Positions 1 to 24,198 of a stretch of DNA of 64,000 nucleotides are shown one piece after another (the stretch's first letter is position 1; each line of letters begins with the position of its first letter). The translations under genes were made by a program, and so were the position numbers. The notes under the pieces were generated by a model. It ran no database searches and was not told where the DNA came from. It was given only the letters and a program-made list of their open reading frames with translations. The DNA is from Ascidia mentula (lineage: Eukaryota; Chordata; Ascidiacea; Phlebobranchia; Ascidiidae): positions 4,216,001-4,280,000 of the forward strand of contig OX387203.1 in the NCBI GenBank assembly GCA_947561715.1, read 5' to 3'.

Positions 1-149
1 TCCTGTTTCCGCTGTCCTTATCAACACATCTCCGCAAGAAAGGGTGAGGCGCATTAAAACCTTGATGGCTGAATTGCGTCACGGAAACTGATAGGCTGTT
101 CTTTTACGAAGGGGAAAAAGTTTCTTGGCGGGTAAACAACCTTTTGCTT

Positions 150-157
150 TATATAAA
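150..157 (+). promoter_or_regulatory. TATA box of the secreted mosaic-protein gene
   Basis: A perfect TATATAAA stands 92 bases upstream of the first coding ATG (242), so transcription should begin near 180 and give a leader of about 60 bases. No other core element is evident before it in the window. Confidence 0.6.
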
Positions 158-241
158 GCCAGGTGCACCATAGATAGCAACAGATCTTTAACAACCGTCT
201 ACAGAAGTACATCTTTCGCGCAAAGAAAAGTTCAGAAGACG

Positions 242-3200
242 ATGATGAAGATTGTATTGATTGCGGTTACGCTCGTATGCCTTTCTACTCTGTCCGATGC
301 TCAGGAAGATCCAAGTACGTTGAATTTGTTTTTATGTAATTTTACATTATATGTCTTTTTTATACTTTGAAAAATTTTTTAAGCAATCGTTGCGAAACAT
401 TTTACGCAAACAACCGTGTTCTTTGAACGAACAACTAAAGACATGGTTTGCGAGAACCTGGGCGTTGTGTATTTATTATGATATTTTAGATTAAAAAAGC
501 ATGCAAGTGCGATCAAAATGAAGGGACTAAAACTATAGAAGTACCTCGTGCGCAAACGGTTGGTCCTCTTATATTGCAAGTTTAAAAGTTCCCACATGTG
601 TCACGCACAAAAAATGGCATTGGAAAAACGTTGAATTCAACTGCTACAAAATAAGGACACTTTTGTTAAAAACGCCTTTTACATTGCAATATGTAAAGTG
701 GTTTTGCCAAAGGTTCAAGTTTATGTTCAAACAAAATTCACACAGAATTTACAAAAATAGACATTTTCTAATTGTTTTGTTATTGAGGCAATGAATTGCG
801 CAATAACATCTGTGATTAAGTCACATGACATTATCTGCATTATTGCAAAAACGTTAATATATAGGCCGGCGATACTCTATTGTTCAATTGCCCTCCATTA
901 AGACGGTCGCTCCATCACAAGTTCCGCTAATTGCGCTGTCACTAAGAGAGTACATCAATAGGCGCCAATCACTTTCTCAAATGTCAACTGCATTATCGAG
1001 GACGTTACATCATAACAGAGCTTTCATCGAAGACTGTGATTGCGATAAAGTCAAAAATAGATGACAATTTACAAAAACTCCCGTTTGTACGCGGTTTTCT
1101 ATATTTTTACCCACCATTGTGATTGTATCTTACTCATGTTCGATAAAGTGTGTTATTGTAACTGCTCCGGTTTCTTCATAAACTTATTACGTTCTCTCGA
1201 CTGCGCCGTTTCCTTCGACGGAAACGAGCCTCGAATCTCGACGAAAATTCCCCGCAAATGACTGCAATTGTGGCTACTTTACCACGATTTGTCACCACCA
1301 AGGGCACCGCAAAACGGTTTTAAATTGCAAAACGGTTTCCGCGCTTTAATCGATTACGCCTACAAAAGGGCGTTTAAAACATGTGTATACATATGTATAT
1401 ATAGTGGCGTATATTTAATGACAAGCTGATTTTCGGTGATTATTCACGCTGATACGCGCAAGTGCAACTTTTGCACGATGTCTCATTTTTCAGTGTTCGT
1501 GTTTGAGAAATTCATTTTTTCCATTTCCCCTTCGTTATTCCTGGGCTATACCCAACTTTTTTTTAATTTTTTTACCACACCGCGATATGAACCCAGAATA
1601 TCCTGACGATGAATCCCGTTAGGTTTTCGATGTGATATGCACGTATGTTGCAGGTATGGCGCCACCGGCGTGGACTTGGATCCGATGGAGCGACGTCGGA
1701 GGCAACTATTTCAAAGTGAGGTGGTTGCCAGTGGCCGATGCCGATTCCTACAACGTCTATCTCTACCGCGGTTACAATAGTGACAAACCCGTTGCCGATT
1801 TTATGGACATCAAGGGAACGACGTTTACGGTATAAGAAAAAAGCGAACAATGTGTGCAAATTTTTAACAAAAAAAACATGGTTTTGCGATCAAATTGTAA
1901 GGTATTGCCAGGGGCCTGCGCAACCTTTCATGCTGGTTATCATAATGTGAAATAATTTTTACGCAGTTTCTCTACAAAATGTATCGTTGTAATTCTAATT
2001 AATCTGTTCTTCTTGGAAAAAATTAAACGTACACTTTTTTATTCACCGACGTTGCACTTGCTATTAAACTTGGCCATCTCAGGGTAATGGCGAAACGTTG
2101 GTGAATAAAAGTTACGTTTAATGGTGTCATAAGAACAGAATAACCAAAATACAATATGCCCGGCACCAAACATAGTATCGTTGTGTTCCTTGAACGCAAT
2201 TAGCAACCACACTTTTACATAGAAGCGCTATTTACTTTGAGTTCCCTTATCACCATAACTTATCGAAGCCTCAGGGTAATTAGCGTCGCTTACGAAAGGG
2301 CGCAAAGTTTGATGCACACCCGCTCTCTCATGCTTTGCATCGTTTGCAGGTTGGTGGCTTGGAGATCCACGAAATATATGGTGTTCGGGTTCAGTGCGTG
2401 GGACACGAAGGTCATCGCAGCAGGCTCGGAAAACCAGCGCGCACCTGGACTTTTGGCAAAACAACCACTACCGTGAGTCCCTTAGACTAACAATAGAATC
2501 AGATATTCGGCGGCTGCACCGCTAATAAACAAGTCGCACCTTCGTGTATAAATGTTTTGTGTCTGTCTCCGCTCGTTGCTACCCGAGTATGGAACAAAAC
2601 TGCACGATTATAAAGAACAATCAAAGACCAATGTTCGGCAAACATCGTCCTTCCAAGTTCAAATATCGGGTCAAGATGTCACGGAAACATTTTCATGCAG
2701 CTGCAAAGTTATTTAAAGCGCTAAAACAAATCTAAACTACCGTTTTGAAACCGCACTACTTGTACACGACCTTTACCGCACATGGAGCGGTTAAGGACCG
2801 TGAAGGGCACTCACTTTCTTACTTTCGATTAGATGCGTATCGCCGCTGATGTAGCGAATAGCATGAAAACCGCGAGTGCGTCAAGGCTATCAGGCCAAAG
2901 TGCCTGACTATTTTTAAAGACATAATAACACATTTCAATCATAGGAACTTCGGCCTTTGTGACATTTCGATACAAGGTTAATGTGCGGTGAATTGAAACA
3001 CATCACTTGAAGTTGAAATGAAGCTGTCTAATATTGAAGTTATATCAGTTTATGATTGACCTCAGGTCAACTGCTATACTTGTTGTTGGGGTTGTTATTG
3101 CAGATACTTTTTCGTCAAACTGCAAACGCGATAGTTTCTACAACGGACTCGTGCCTAAAGCCACTTTATAAACATACATGCCGTCACATAATGCTTAGAA

Positions 3201-6200
3201 ATTGACCGTGGATAAGTCAACGGCTATCACTTGTTGTTGGGTATGTTATGCATATAACTTTTTTACTGCATACATTTTGATATTTCTACCTTGCGTTCGA
3301 CCTTAGGGCTACCTTGGAAACACGGTGACATGACGCTTAGAAACTCTAAGTCTCACCTTATCTTTTCGTATGATTACGCTGCGTTCATTACACTTTCCTT
3401 GCAGAGCACTGCGGCTCCAACAGCTCCAACTCCAATCGGTTCATGTGGAATTGGATCGTTCACTTGCGAAACCAACGAACAGTGCATTGATGAACAGTGG
3501 TGGTGTGACAAAAAAAAGGATTGCGACGACGGCACAGACGAACGAAACTGTCCTGGTAAGTACAAACTGCATGGTGTCTGTAGCTTTGAACTATGCAACG
3601 TGAACTTACAGTAAAACACAATCGGCAAATTTCCACTTACATATTTCAATATTTCAACACTGATTCTCAAACTGTGCGCCGCGACCCCCTATGGCGTCAT
3701 ATTGAGTTTCTACAAAGGGCGTCATGTAACAGTTTAATCAAAGTAAGGAGTTTTGGGGGAAGGCAAATGGAGCCAACTAACAACTTGGGTCAGCCTTCTG
3801 CGAATACAAAATCAAACCCGCGAACAAATCGGCCTGATAGGTTTTTGAATGGTGCGTCGTAAGTGCGGTAAATATGTTCTAAGCCCGTCGCATGCGAAAA
3901 AGCCACTGACATTTCGTAACCATTTACTTAGTAACCCCAACTCGCTATTCACAGACACACATTATCCCCCTGAAGGTTAGGATGCTTAAATTACCTCCTT
4001 ATTTTTGAAGGTCATTGCGAGGAAATCACTGAGTTCAGTCCTCACGGCAATTTTTCGTGCAGCAGGTGGAATTCTCCCCGCAGCGCATGCTTCTTCCAGT
4101 GCAATGGCGATTACAGGCGTGACGGTCCATACTACTTTCTATGCACGCGCGGCAAATGGGCGCTTCCTATGCCTACCTGCAGACGTAAGTGCACTCTGGC
4201 GACCGCGCACAAAAATGCCCCATTATTGCACTATGCAGAGATTTAAATCTATAATCAAATATATCTGCAAAATTTTTGCTTTTCTTTTAAAGAACTATGA
4301 CCACCTTTTATTTCAAAGTGCTTTTTAGGCCATCATGCACATATTTTTAATTGTTGTAACGTTATTTGCGCTTTTTCTGATACATGTAAGCAAAACACGG
4401 AAACTGTATACGTTCACAGCATGTATTCGCCGCCTCACACAAATCTTTGAACTCTGTAACGTAATGTATTTAGTCGCACGCCCAACAAACGTGAATGTGG
4501 TCGATGCTGAGTTGTCCGATGTCGCAATCCCAATCCTGTTTGACGGCCTTGCATCAGCCGACGACTACAAGCTCGCATCACTCGTTGACGAAGATGGAAG
4601 CGACATACGGGTGAGAGGTTTGATTAGCTGACAAGATCAAGTCGGTAACTTACATAAACACGTACGCCCGTAAACGCACCTGCTCGTGTTTATGATCTAA
4701 ATTTCAGAGGAAACTGAAACCACATTTATTTGAGATAAACCGTTGCGCATAAACATGCCCATAAACACAACTTCATCGTTGTGTCGATGTTGTTTAACCT
4801 AAGTTACCATAGCACCCTGGTACGCTGGGTCGGGTACTTTTTCCACCCGATATCACGGCGATATCTTTATTCGGCGATACGTGATTATCTTACGATCAGA
4901 ATTGCCTGATTCCAACGTGGTTTCACGGGACTTGTAGCAGTTTCTCTTTAAACTTGTTTTTGGCATGAACTGACTCACATAACCTATCTCTGTCCATCTC
5001 CGGACTTTGCTGTCATGGCAAGGTTGATAGGGGTTTCAATAAGCTTTAAAACAGACCATATATGATCAATACCTATGTCCAAGTTGTGGACGAGCACACC
5101 AAGACCAAGACCAAAAACAATAAACGATTTAGCCCTCGGAGTTTTTCAATGATAGTTAGCGGGCATTTCATCCTCAGTGTTTACCATTGCAATATTGCTG
5201 TTTTTTCGCACATTACCAACCATTTCGATAGGCGTAATTCCACGTATTGTAAGGGTTAGTTTCAGCAACGTTTTTTTGAGACATCGCATTCCTCAAAATA
5301 AAGGGCACACAGATGTTTGTCACGCGATGGAAAGCGAACAATTAATATAGCATGGATAAATGTAAGAGTTGTGCAGTTATAAAATTAGAAATGTAAGTTC
5401 TGGAAAAACTGGTCAGATAACTTTTAAACCGTCTGTGTTTGCGACAAAGACACACATACGGACACTTTGGTTATTATGATGGCAGCAATGTCTTGCCGAC
5501 ACAAATAACATCCCACGTTAGCGGTTTGTTTTCAAACTTTAAATACACCTTTTCTACAGGCCGTATAATTGCTTATAACACTATACGTTTTGTGGTATGG
5601 CACCAGCTACATCGTGCGAGCGCAACGTTATCTCAAGATGATCTGTGTTTTGGGTGTGTGTCAAGTTAGACAATATGCGATGCCCCGACATTTAGGTATG
5701 TTTACCAAGCGACAACGTGCTAAAATCACCTCTACCACAAGTGAAATTGGCCACAATTCAAAAATGTTTTACTTGAATTCGCAGTCGAAGGACGCGTTTT
5801 CGTTGGTGTTGAAAGGATGTGGCTGCAGGGCATTTTATGATTTCAATTTGTTAAGCTTTAGCAGATTTTACGACCTCTTCGCCTCCTATTTCACAAAGTT
5901 GTCCTTAATTATAACTAAGCCAGCGTTGTTTGTTCAAACGTAAATCCAGATCACTGTGAAACACCCACTATTTATACCAATTAAGTGCAATATTTCTGCA
6001 CGATCCAAAACAGCATTTTAGCCCACTTAAACACAAACAGCAAACTTATCTCTTCCTTTCAAACACAAACAATTAACAAACAAACGAGACATTGTTACGT
6101 CACATTGCATGGGAGAACGTGTTTTCCAAACTGGGTGCATCACGACTCGCATCCTGCAAAATAACCTTAAGCCGACTGTGGTCTAAATTTGCATGTACAT

Positions 6201-6703
6201 ATTGCCCCACGCTTCCTGATTAGAACCATGGATTTGCCAGAGGCTGGCAGTTTTGACAATATGCTGTCTGTCTATAGTCAAAACCGCCCTGGAATGAATT
6301 AGTATACGATATCTTTTTAATAGCCCTTCTTCCGCGGTATACGGCTAATAAACAAACAATGTAGAAGTTTCTTTGCCGTGTTGGGTTAGTGCTTCATTAT
6401 ATAACTTGTACTCGCCGTCTTATCGTAAGCAATATCCCACTCATAATAATTGGTGCAACAACTTAACATCGCATTGTCCTGCAAGCGTGTAACGTATGCA
6501 CCCCTCGTCTAAATTCAGCTTCAAACGTCCACAATTTTACATGTTAGGCTCTTTTTGCGTGGGAACGCCAAGGATCAAGAGTCAAGGCCAACATTGAAGG
6601 ACTCAACCCTGACCACAGCTATAAGATATCTGTCGCTTACGTGGACGCTGATAGTGTGGACGGGTTGCCCTCGAGGCCAATCACTGCTAAAACACGTTCC
6701 TAA
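242..6703 (+). CDS. Secreted mosaic protein with FN3, LDL-receptor class A, Sushi and FN3 domains
   Basis: Seven exons read in phase: 242-314, 1654-1829, 2350-2472, 3405-3555, 4011-4184, 4474-4610 and 6548-6703, giving 329 residues. Residues 1-20 form a signal peptide (hydrophobic, ending LSDA), so the protein should be exported. Residues about 26-122 resemble a fibronectin III domain split by an intron. Residues 138-173 are an LDL-receptor class A repeat with six cysteines and the calcium-cage end DCDDGTDERNC. Residues 177-231 look like a Sushi/CCP module with W224 before the last cysteine and one extra cysteine pair (C191, C201). Residues 233-329 look like a second FN3. The LDLa and Sushi exons are flanked by phase-1 introns on their shared border, as in shuffled modules. 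A full-length homologue is not recognised; the function is unknown, with extracellular binding likely. The introns, up to 1.9 kb, hold nothing I can name. Confidence 0.75.
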
Positions 6704-6995
6704 GCAGGTGACTGACCTATATTGCCATGTATTATTTTACATTGATGCCAAGTGTCCAAAATTTGTGAACAGTTTGTAAACTGTATGGTTTCCAGTAGGT
6801 AATACATAGTGTTCGTATATTAGCTCGTAATTGTGTTTTTCTGCAGTTTTCGACCAACTGATTCGACACCGATTGGCAGACCCTCCACCCGTTGAATTTG
6901 TACATATCTGCTTCTACGTGACTTGTAAATACACTGTTATTCAATAATCGGACAGCCCTTCGACCTATTGATGTATACATGTTGGATGTTTGCGC

Positions 6996-7001
6996 AATAA
7001 A
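6996..7001 (+). terminator. Poly(A) signal of the secreted mosaic-protein gene
   Basis: This is the first AATAAA after the TAA stop at 6701-6703, giving a 3' UTR of about 0.3 kb. Confidence 0.45.
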
Positions 7002-7845
7002 TTACGAAAATATTCAGTGCCTGGACTTTAACGCTTTTAAGGTCAGAAGGGTGTTCAGAACCCTTTGGGTCAGAAAAGGTGTTCAGGAAAGGGTATAAGA
7101 TATTATGAAGCCACAAACATGCAGTTGTCTTTGGGAAGTTTACATGGACTTTCTGTAGTTGTGGCTGTATTTCACTCAATGCGAAATGCAAATCCCTGAA
7201 GATTTATTATAAAAACAAGCGAAAAAACGCCGTCGCCACAAAGTGTATGTACAGCGAGGCGAAAAACACAAGTAAAGCAATAAACAGTAACAACCAATCA
7301 TAAACCGAAAAAAACGACGGTACCAAACGATTTCTAAATACAAACGCATTTCCACAACAAAAGAAATTACATTATAAAACGAAAACTTGCACAGCCGCAT
7401 TGGCGACACTTTTCATGATTGGCAATCGCAATGTATTTTGTAATAACAAAGCTACCGGTTTTTCCAGTTTTATATTTCCATTGATTAAATACCAAGAGTG
7501 ATTCATGGACCGGTTTTTTTAATGTTTCAGCATCGGCAATGCAGCGAGTTTTCTGAACCAGATTTTATCACTTTCGACCTGAATGATTGAACTCAACCCC
7601 TTGGCATTTAAGATCCGTTCTTCGGCGCTAAGAATTCCGATTGCCCCGAGTGAACCTAGGGACTACGGTTTTGTTGGTATGCGCTACGCTATTTCAGAGA
7701 GAGAAACGTATGCGCATAGCAGGGAATTGTTGTAAAATAGAGGTTTTGCATTTAAACTTTCGCAAATTAAAACGGAATTAAGATAAAATGATGTAACGAT
7801 ATTCGTTATCTTATTTAACGATTTTTGCACTTCGTAGCAGAGAAA
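7002..7845. other. Spacer between the mosaic-protein gene and the small ORF
   Basis: AT-rich sequence with no convincing exon. A possible splice acceptor near 7536 is followed by a 19-codon open stretch that stops at once, and I could not tie it to either neighbour. Confidence 0.4.
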
Positions 7846-8088
7846 ATGTCGCGCAATCCAACGTTAAAGAAAACAAGTACAACGGGGTTGGGGCGACACC
7901 TTGCGTCAGTAAAAATACCCACGAATAAACGACGTCAACCAAATGTACAAAGCAACTTAAAGCAGCCAAAAAATATTGCTCTGTGTACACAAAAGGATTG
8001 GAACTATGCGCTACAGTCGGTTGCCATACCAACGGGATCACAAAATTTGGGAGGAATTCTTGTCGTCGATTTCACGCGAACAGCTTAG
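7846..8088 (+). CDS. Candidate small protein of 80 residues, function unknown
   Basis: The ORF opens with an ATG in good context (gaaaATG) and is rich in K, N, Q, T and P, with the C-terminus GGILVVDFTRTA. An AATAAA lies 22 bases after the stop, where a real terminal exon would have one, and a second follows near 8134. A splice-acceptor-like tract ends just before the ATG (gtagcag), so this could be the last exon of a longer gene. No domain or homologue is recognised. It lies just past the 3' end of the opposite-strand COE gene, so it could also be a chance ORF in that gene's trailing sequence. Confidence 0.35.
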   Translation: MSRNPTLKKTSTTGLGRHLASVKIPTNKRRQPNVQSNLKQPKNIALCTQKDWNYALQSVAIPTGSQNLGGILVVDFTRTA

Positions 8089-8109
8089 CTGTAACTGTTG
8101 AGCGCTGCA

Positions 8110-8115
8110 AATAAA
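8110..8115 (+). terminator. Poly(A) signal after the small ORF
   Basis: AATAAA 22 bases downstream of the TAG at 8086-8088. Confidence 0.35.
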
Positions 8116-8315
8116 GGTCAGAGGTTGACTTGAGAAAATAAACAGGTTTGTTGGGGGTTAGTGCCAGGGTTCCAGTAACCACAACGGAAACCCTTTGAAA
8201 GAAAATTATTCCTCGACCATTTGAGGGCAAGGTGTCGGACAATATGACTCATTTGAAAATAATTACCATTTTTACGTAAATGTTTGTCTTGGAGTGTATT
8301 CAGTCACGGAAATAT

Positions 8316-18841
<10,526 letters not shown>

Positions 18842-21800
18842 TTTTAAGGTAAAGAAATTTTTAAGAAAACCGATTTCAAATCAAGCAAGTGCTTCAACGT
18901 CGTTAACCTGGAAGCAAATATGGGTTATTTTTGTTTCATTCTTGCTGTAGTAACTATTTTCTTAAAGATGTCAATAGACAAAACAATAGAGTAGTAAGGT
19001 GCGTGGCTGGTTAAAATGCATTCCAACTAAGTAGCACATATTTTGGAATTCGGAATGCAGGCAAATCTGATGCGGGCAATTGTGGGACAAACAATTTAAA
19101 TGAAACAGCCTGACGCAGTGCCCTTGACGCTGCGTTATTTCTTGCCGTGAACTTTACATGCCTGTCACCGGGCGTAATTAAAACCCTAACGAATTGCATA
19201 TAAAATCCCTAAGCGCGCTCGCCTTGGCTCTCATAATTGTTTGCAAGTCCTAATCCCGCGGAGGCCGCCCATGCCCTCAACTCAGCTTGCAACTGGCTGC
19301 ACTAAACTAGCGCGCTGGGACATACTGCTTAGCTGCTTGGTGCCCTGACCCGAAGAACCTACGCCCAGGCTGGCCAAGCGGGTGCTCTCTCGAGGGCTGG
19401 AACAAGTATTGATGTGTCCGTTGAGACATGTTCGCCGTTTTTAAACTCCTTTCCTCGCTGTATTCGCTACAAATATTACAATGCCTTTCGAAGAGAGAAA
19501 GGCAGGGTGGAAGCAACGTTTGCAAAAAGCAAAGGCGATTTTTCCCTTTTTTCCGCCGCGCCCAGAAGAATGGCTCCTCGTCGATGTCGGTTTAATCGTG
19601 TTGAACTGGAAGGGCATCGCATCTGTCACTTCGGCGATGCGCCGGCGCGTAACTGTGCAATTATCGACCCCAAAAACTTGCCGAAATTATTTTCCTTCAG
19701 TGGACACAAAAATCTTTTTTACACACCATTTGAAAACTGTAAACCACAAAAATTAATTATTTGTGCTTCGAACAGCCAATACCAGTCAAACCTTATTACC
19801 ATGCGGCCTATTTTTGAATTTTCACGTGGTGTTTAGTTTACTACAAGAATTTTTTTTTGCAAAGGTACAACGAATATACCACTTGGGATTTTTCTAAAAA
19901 AATAATGGTCGTAAAACCATAAAAACACAATTTACAATTTGTCTATTATTTACCACAGACCATTGTATTTTAACCAGTATCTTCCGAGATTTTTTACCCT
20001 TAAGAAAATATCCACACCATGGCACACACTTCAGTCGAAATGCATACAATTTCCAGAAATGGCGGAAAAGCATCATTAATTACACCTGTTCGTTTGACGC
20101 ATGAGGCGCGTTGCGAACAAAACAACAATGAACAATAGTAAAAGAAAATGTTTGTTTTCTGTCAATTGCGCATAATGGCGATCCACTTTGTGAGAACACG
20201 ACGCCTTTTGTGGCAATAATTGTCGGGAGCGTTCACGACAGAAGAGAAGCATACGCGTGCCGGCAAAAAGAAGCAGCATGTTAGACGGTCGCGGCCGAGA
20301 TTTCCCGCTGCGCGAGCATGATAGCTCCGACAACAATGGGACTGACAAAGCGGCGAACAATGCATGCGTCGAATCTAAGCAATCGCGTGGCTCTTGCGAA
20401 CAGAGGCAATTTCACCAAAAGTCAGGCCGTAACAGATGGGTCCACGGCGCGCATCTTCTGTTGCCCCGGCGGGCCGACAATCTAGGGAAGATTTAACGAC
20501 GTCGGGTAACACGTTTTCGACTCGCTGCTCCCGATCTGCCAGGGCATGGCCGACTCGATCATAAATTCTGGCCTTGTTCCCGGGGATTTCGGAGCGATCG
20601 CATTTATCAATTTCGGTCTGGTATATCGCCTGCACTGAGCTTGATATCGACCATGGATGAGTGATCACCCACTTATATTCACATTGATGCGCACCGAGGC
20701 CGTGGCTTGCGTGGTTTTTCACACAACTGGTAGTATGATATTTAATGGATTTATGGATTCGACCGTTGTTATGGGTACGCAAAACCTTTAAAGACTCCAT
20801 TAAACTTTTGTTGAAATGATGAAAAAATAGGCAGCATCGTACAAATTTTTTCACGTTCATTTTTCAAGTTCGGCGACAGCAACTGCGACGATGCAATAAG
20901 GCAATAATTGCGACATGAAAATAGATTTGAATGAGTTTAAAACTGAATAGAATTTAAAAACGTTGAGGAGTCGTTTTACTTTTTTGAAGCTTGACGACCG
21001 TAATCGTAACAATCGGTTGCTAGGCGATATATTAAAAAAAACTTTTAATTGTTTTTTCGACGCACAGTGATTCGGAAACTTTTACCTCCGTAGCAATTTC
21101 CTTTGTATTGATTAATCAAAGGAAATGCCTAGGATTCTCGGGAAGTTAAAAGGCAACGCAATGCATACTTAAGTCGGGCGACATATGTTTTTCATGTGCA
21201 AAATGGGTGCTGAACCGCTAACGAAGTTGTTTGCTACAACCGCGTACACACACTCCCAACAAAACAGGCGCACGCATTCTTGTCCCAGAGGTCCCGGAAT
21301 CGAACTGAGAGTGCGGATGCGGCAGCGAGTCCCAGACGGCCGCGCGCACATCATTATCTAAACTGCGGGACTGTAATGTCCCTGCAAAGGGCCACGGAGG
21401 CGTCGCTGGCTCTTCATTAAAGGGCGGCGCCTCCGCATCATGGCAAACGTCGAGGGACGCGCTTAGATCACAACATCCTGCACCGGCGGCCCTCGGGAGA
21501 TGTTATTAACTTCGGCGCGGTCATAACTAGGTCCCATCTCGTACAGAAAGCCAGTATATGGAACCTGTTCGCCGCACAAGATGTTTACAGCAGAACACAT
21601 TTGCTTCCGGCCACCAATACCCAACTTACTCGATTGGCCGCCGCGATGATTTGAGCATCCGTCAAAAGCGGGCTTCGGTGGTGCCGCGTGCATTACACTT
21701 TGCTGACAGGTGAACGGGGGGGAGGGGTGGCTGACAGTTGGTGTACGTCCACAGCTGCGGCACATGTACCATTGGCTCCTTTGACCGGAGTTGACCCTTT

Positions 21801-22923
21801 GTCAAACGATATGATTCTGAGCACGCTCAGTTTTAATTTATTTTGTGTAGAAGTGTAACCAAGATATGTAATTGGCAACAATTCCTGATCAAGGAAATTC
21901 CCGAAATCGTTTAATAGACATTGATCGGTCAAGATTATCAAAATACGTATCTCACATCAACGTATCTATTTGTTAGTGTTGGTTAGTTACGTATCTATCT
22001 CACACGCCAACAACCCAAAACAGCAAAACCATTACCGTTGTTACAATTACTCTCGCACCCAAAACAATCGAAATAAACTTTCCACAGCAATGTCATTAGA
22101 GCAGGAAACTTCTTTCGCCAATCTCCAATATCCATCGACCGGGAAAGGCAACCAGGCCACGGCGAGGATGAACAGTTGGCTCGTCCGCATTAACACAGTG
22201 GCAAGTGCGCAAATGAAGCCGAAAAACAAACCTCCGGGAACTGTTGCACTGGCGGCTTTGAGGGGCCGGTCTGTATAAGCTTCTCCCTTCCGCAGCTCCA
22301 TTGTTTACTTTGTTAAGTGGGCGACACACGCTTATAACAAAAGATAAGAGTCGCATGTAGATTTTTCCAGCATATTTTCCAGGATATAGCAATAGATATC
22401 CTTCGTAGGTTTCGCAATGGAGAGATTTGTACTTGATCTAATAATAAAAATCACACAAAAAAAAACATAAATAAAAACGTTTATTTTCAAGTTAAAAAAT
22501 TTCGGCTCTTTTACAAGACAAATAAATTTCGCTTAAAAAGCATCGCCAGTGTCCACGTACAATTTCGTTACGCTTATGTGTCTCTGAGAAATAGAAAGTA
22601 GAACAAGAACTAAAATGATAAGAGCAAAGTTCTACATGCCATATTGTGGTAATAGTTGCCATGACTTTTCTTTAAATTAAAGTAACACGTAAGGTCGACA
22701 TGCAAAGAGCTCCCAAAGGCAAAAACGTGCTACGTTGGGTGATAAAAACGACATGAATACACGAGGTAATGGCGGACGACCAAACACAGCGGAGCCAAAG
22801 CCTATTAGAAGCTGTCAGTGAACAAAAGCGGCCCGGTGCCGACCCAGCGGGACGCCGTGGCCCGTTCCAAAGGCCTTAGCGAGTCGACTTTCGTGAATTT
22901 CCGACACTCTCCACGACGCCTGA

Positions 22924-22931
22924 TGACGTCA
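22924..22931. promoter_or_regulatory. Perfect CRE palindrome in the COE upstream spacer
   Basis: TGACGTCA inside the longer near-palindrome gatgacgtcatc, about 4.1 kb upstream of the COE start codon. Confidence 0.35.
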
Positions 22932-24190
22932 TCGGTTTGGGGCTGTCATCAAAGTGGAAATCACGCGCTCGCATCATCGCGGTTTTTAGAAATAATATAA
23001 GTTTCGTGTTGGTCAGGACCAAGGAGCCCCTATTGGCGCCCGGCGGGACATTGGGCCACGCCAGCACGATTGTCAATCATCGGGTTTCTGACCTAGGCGT
23101 GAACTCCAAGAGCTTTGTGCAAAAATTTAGAGCGCCCCTTGACGTTGTCAGGTAGAAGCGAGAGTGATTGGAGTGTATAGTGTTTATATACAACGTGAGA
23201 ATTGTGCCTACAGTCTTGTAGACTTTGGTTTCCTCATTATTATATCTAATAATTGTGACTGTTAAAAAAAATCAATGAAGGAATGTCACAAAACCACAAT
23301 TTTAACATTTATGGCGAAGAGATTATAATATTTCGTATGGTCCTTTACCTAAAAACATATCAAGAATGTGTCAATACTTTTCTGCCATTGTACACCATTA
23401 ATATATACAGCATGTCCTGGAAGGTTCTTTATTTAAGCCAATGTTTGGCACAGCGCTTCATGCAAAACTCCCCAAAATCAAACAAAAACCTTCTATGTTG
23501 TGTATGCAATATTAATGCGGTTTTAATCTTGTCATCGATCTTATTGGAACATAAGTTTATAGGCGAAAAAACGAAGTAAAACAACAGCATCTACATTTCC
23601 CCTTCAAGTTTGTGCTGCGTCGACGCACGGCGTTCAGAAAATGTTACTGTACACGCCAGCAAAACAAGATATCCACTGTCTGCAAGCAGGGGATACCAAA
23701 TTTTAGGAACCAAATATAGCATTAAAAGCTACGAGAAGCGTGGCCCGAAACCTATGCGAGTCTTCGAGATTGGGCGCAGACCGTCGTGTGTGTCGATATT
23801 CCTTATGTATTATTAATGCCAGCGCCCGCGCCGCAGATAAGGTCCCATATGTCGCCATAGTGCGGGAACCGCACGCGAGCCCAACCCTTGGCTTTTCCGC
23901 CGGCTCCGACATGCAAGCCCGGAATCACACATACGGACTTTGCTGGAAACAACACGTGCCGAGATGAAAGCGTAAAATTGTCGAGTCGCGATCGCGCGAC
24001 GAACGCGCGTTAATTAAGCCAATGCCACGCGGAATGTTCTGCTGCATCGGTCGCCTGGTTGGACGAATAAATCGCATGACATGCACGGTATGTCGGCGTT
24101 GACAGGCACACTGCGACGAACCCCGGAAAGGCAGTTCTTGGCTTATGTACTTGGATAGCAGACGCGTGCTCAAATACCCAAATTAAACAC

Positions 24191-24198
24191 TGACGTCA
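24191..24198. promoter_or_regulatory. Perfect CRE palindrome
   Basis: TGACGTCA followed by a CRE half-site context (gatgacgca) a few bases on, between the COE and ABHD10 genes. Confidence 0.3.

Noticed and set aside
19414..19836. Plus-strand ORF of 140 codons
   Set aside because: Starts late, overlaps frames on both strands, no recognisable motif.
20375..20860. Minus-strand ORF of 161 codons
   Set aside because: No domain, no splice context, Cys/His/Arg-heavy composition typical of chance frames in CpG-rich spacer.
21285..21330. tRNA-like T-loop motif on the minus strand (agttcgattccggga)
   Set aside because: No matching acceptor, D or anticodon stems could be built around it.
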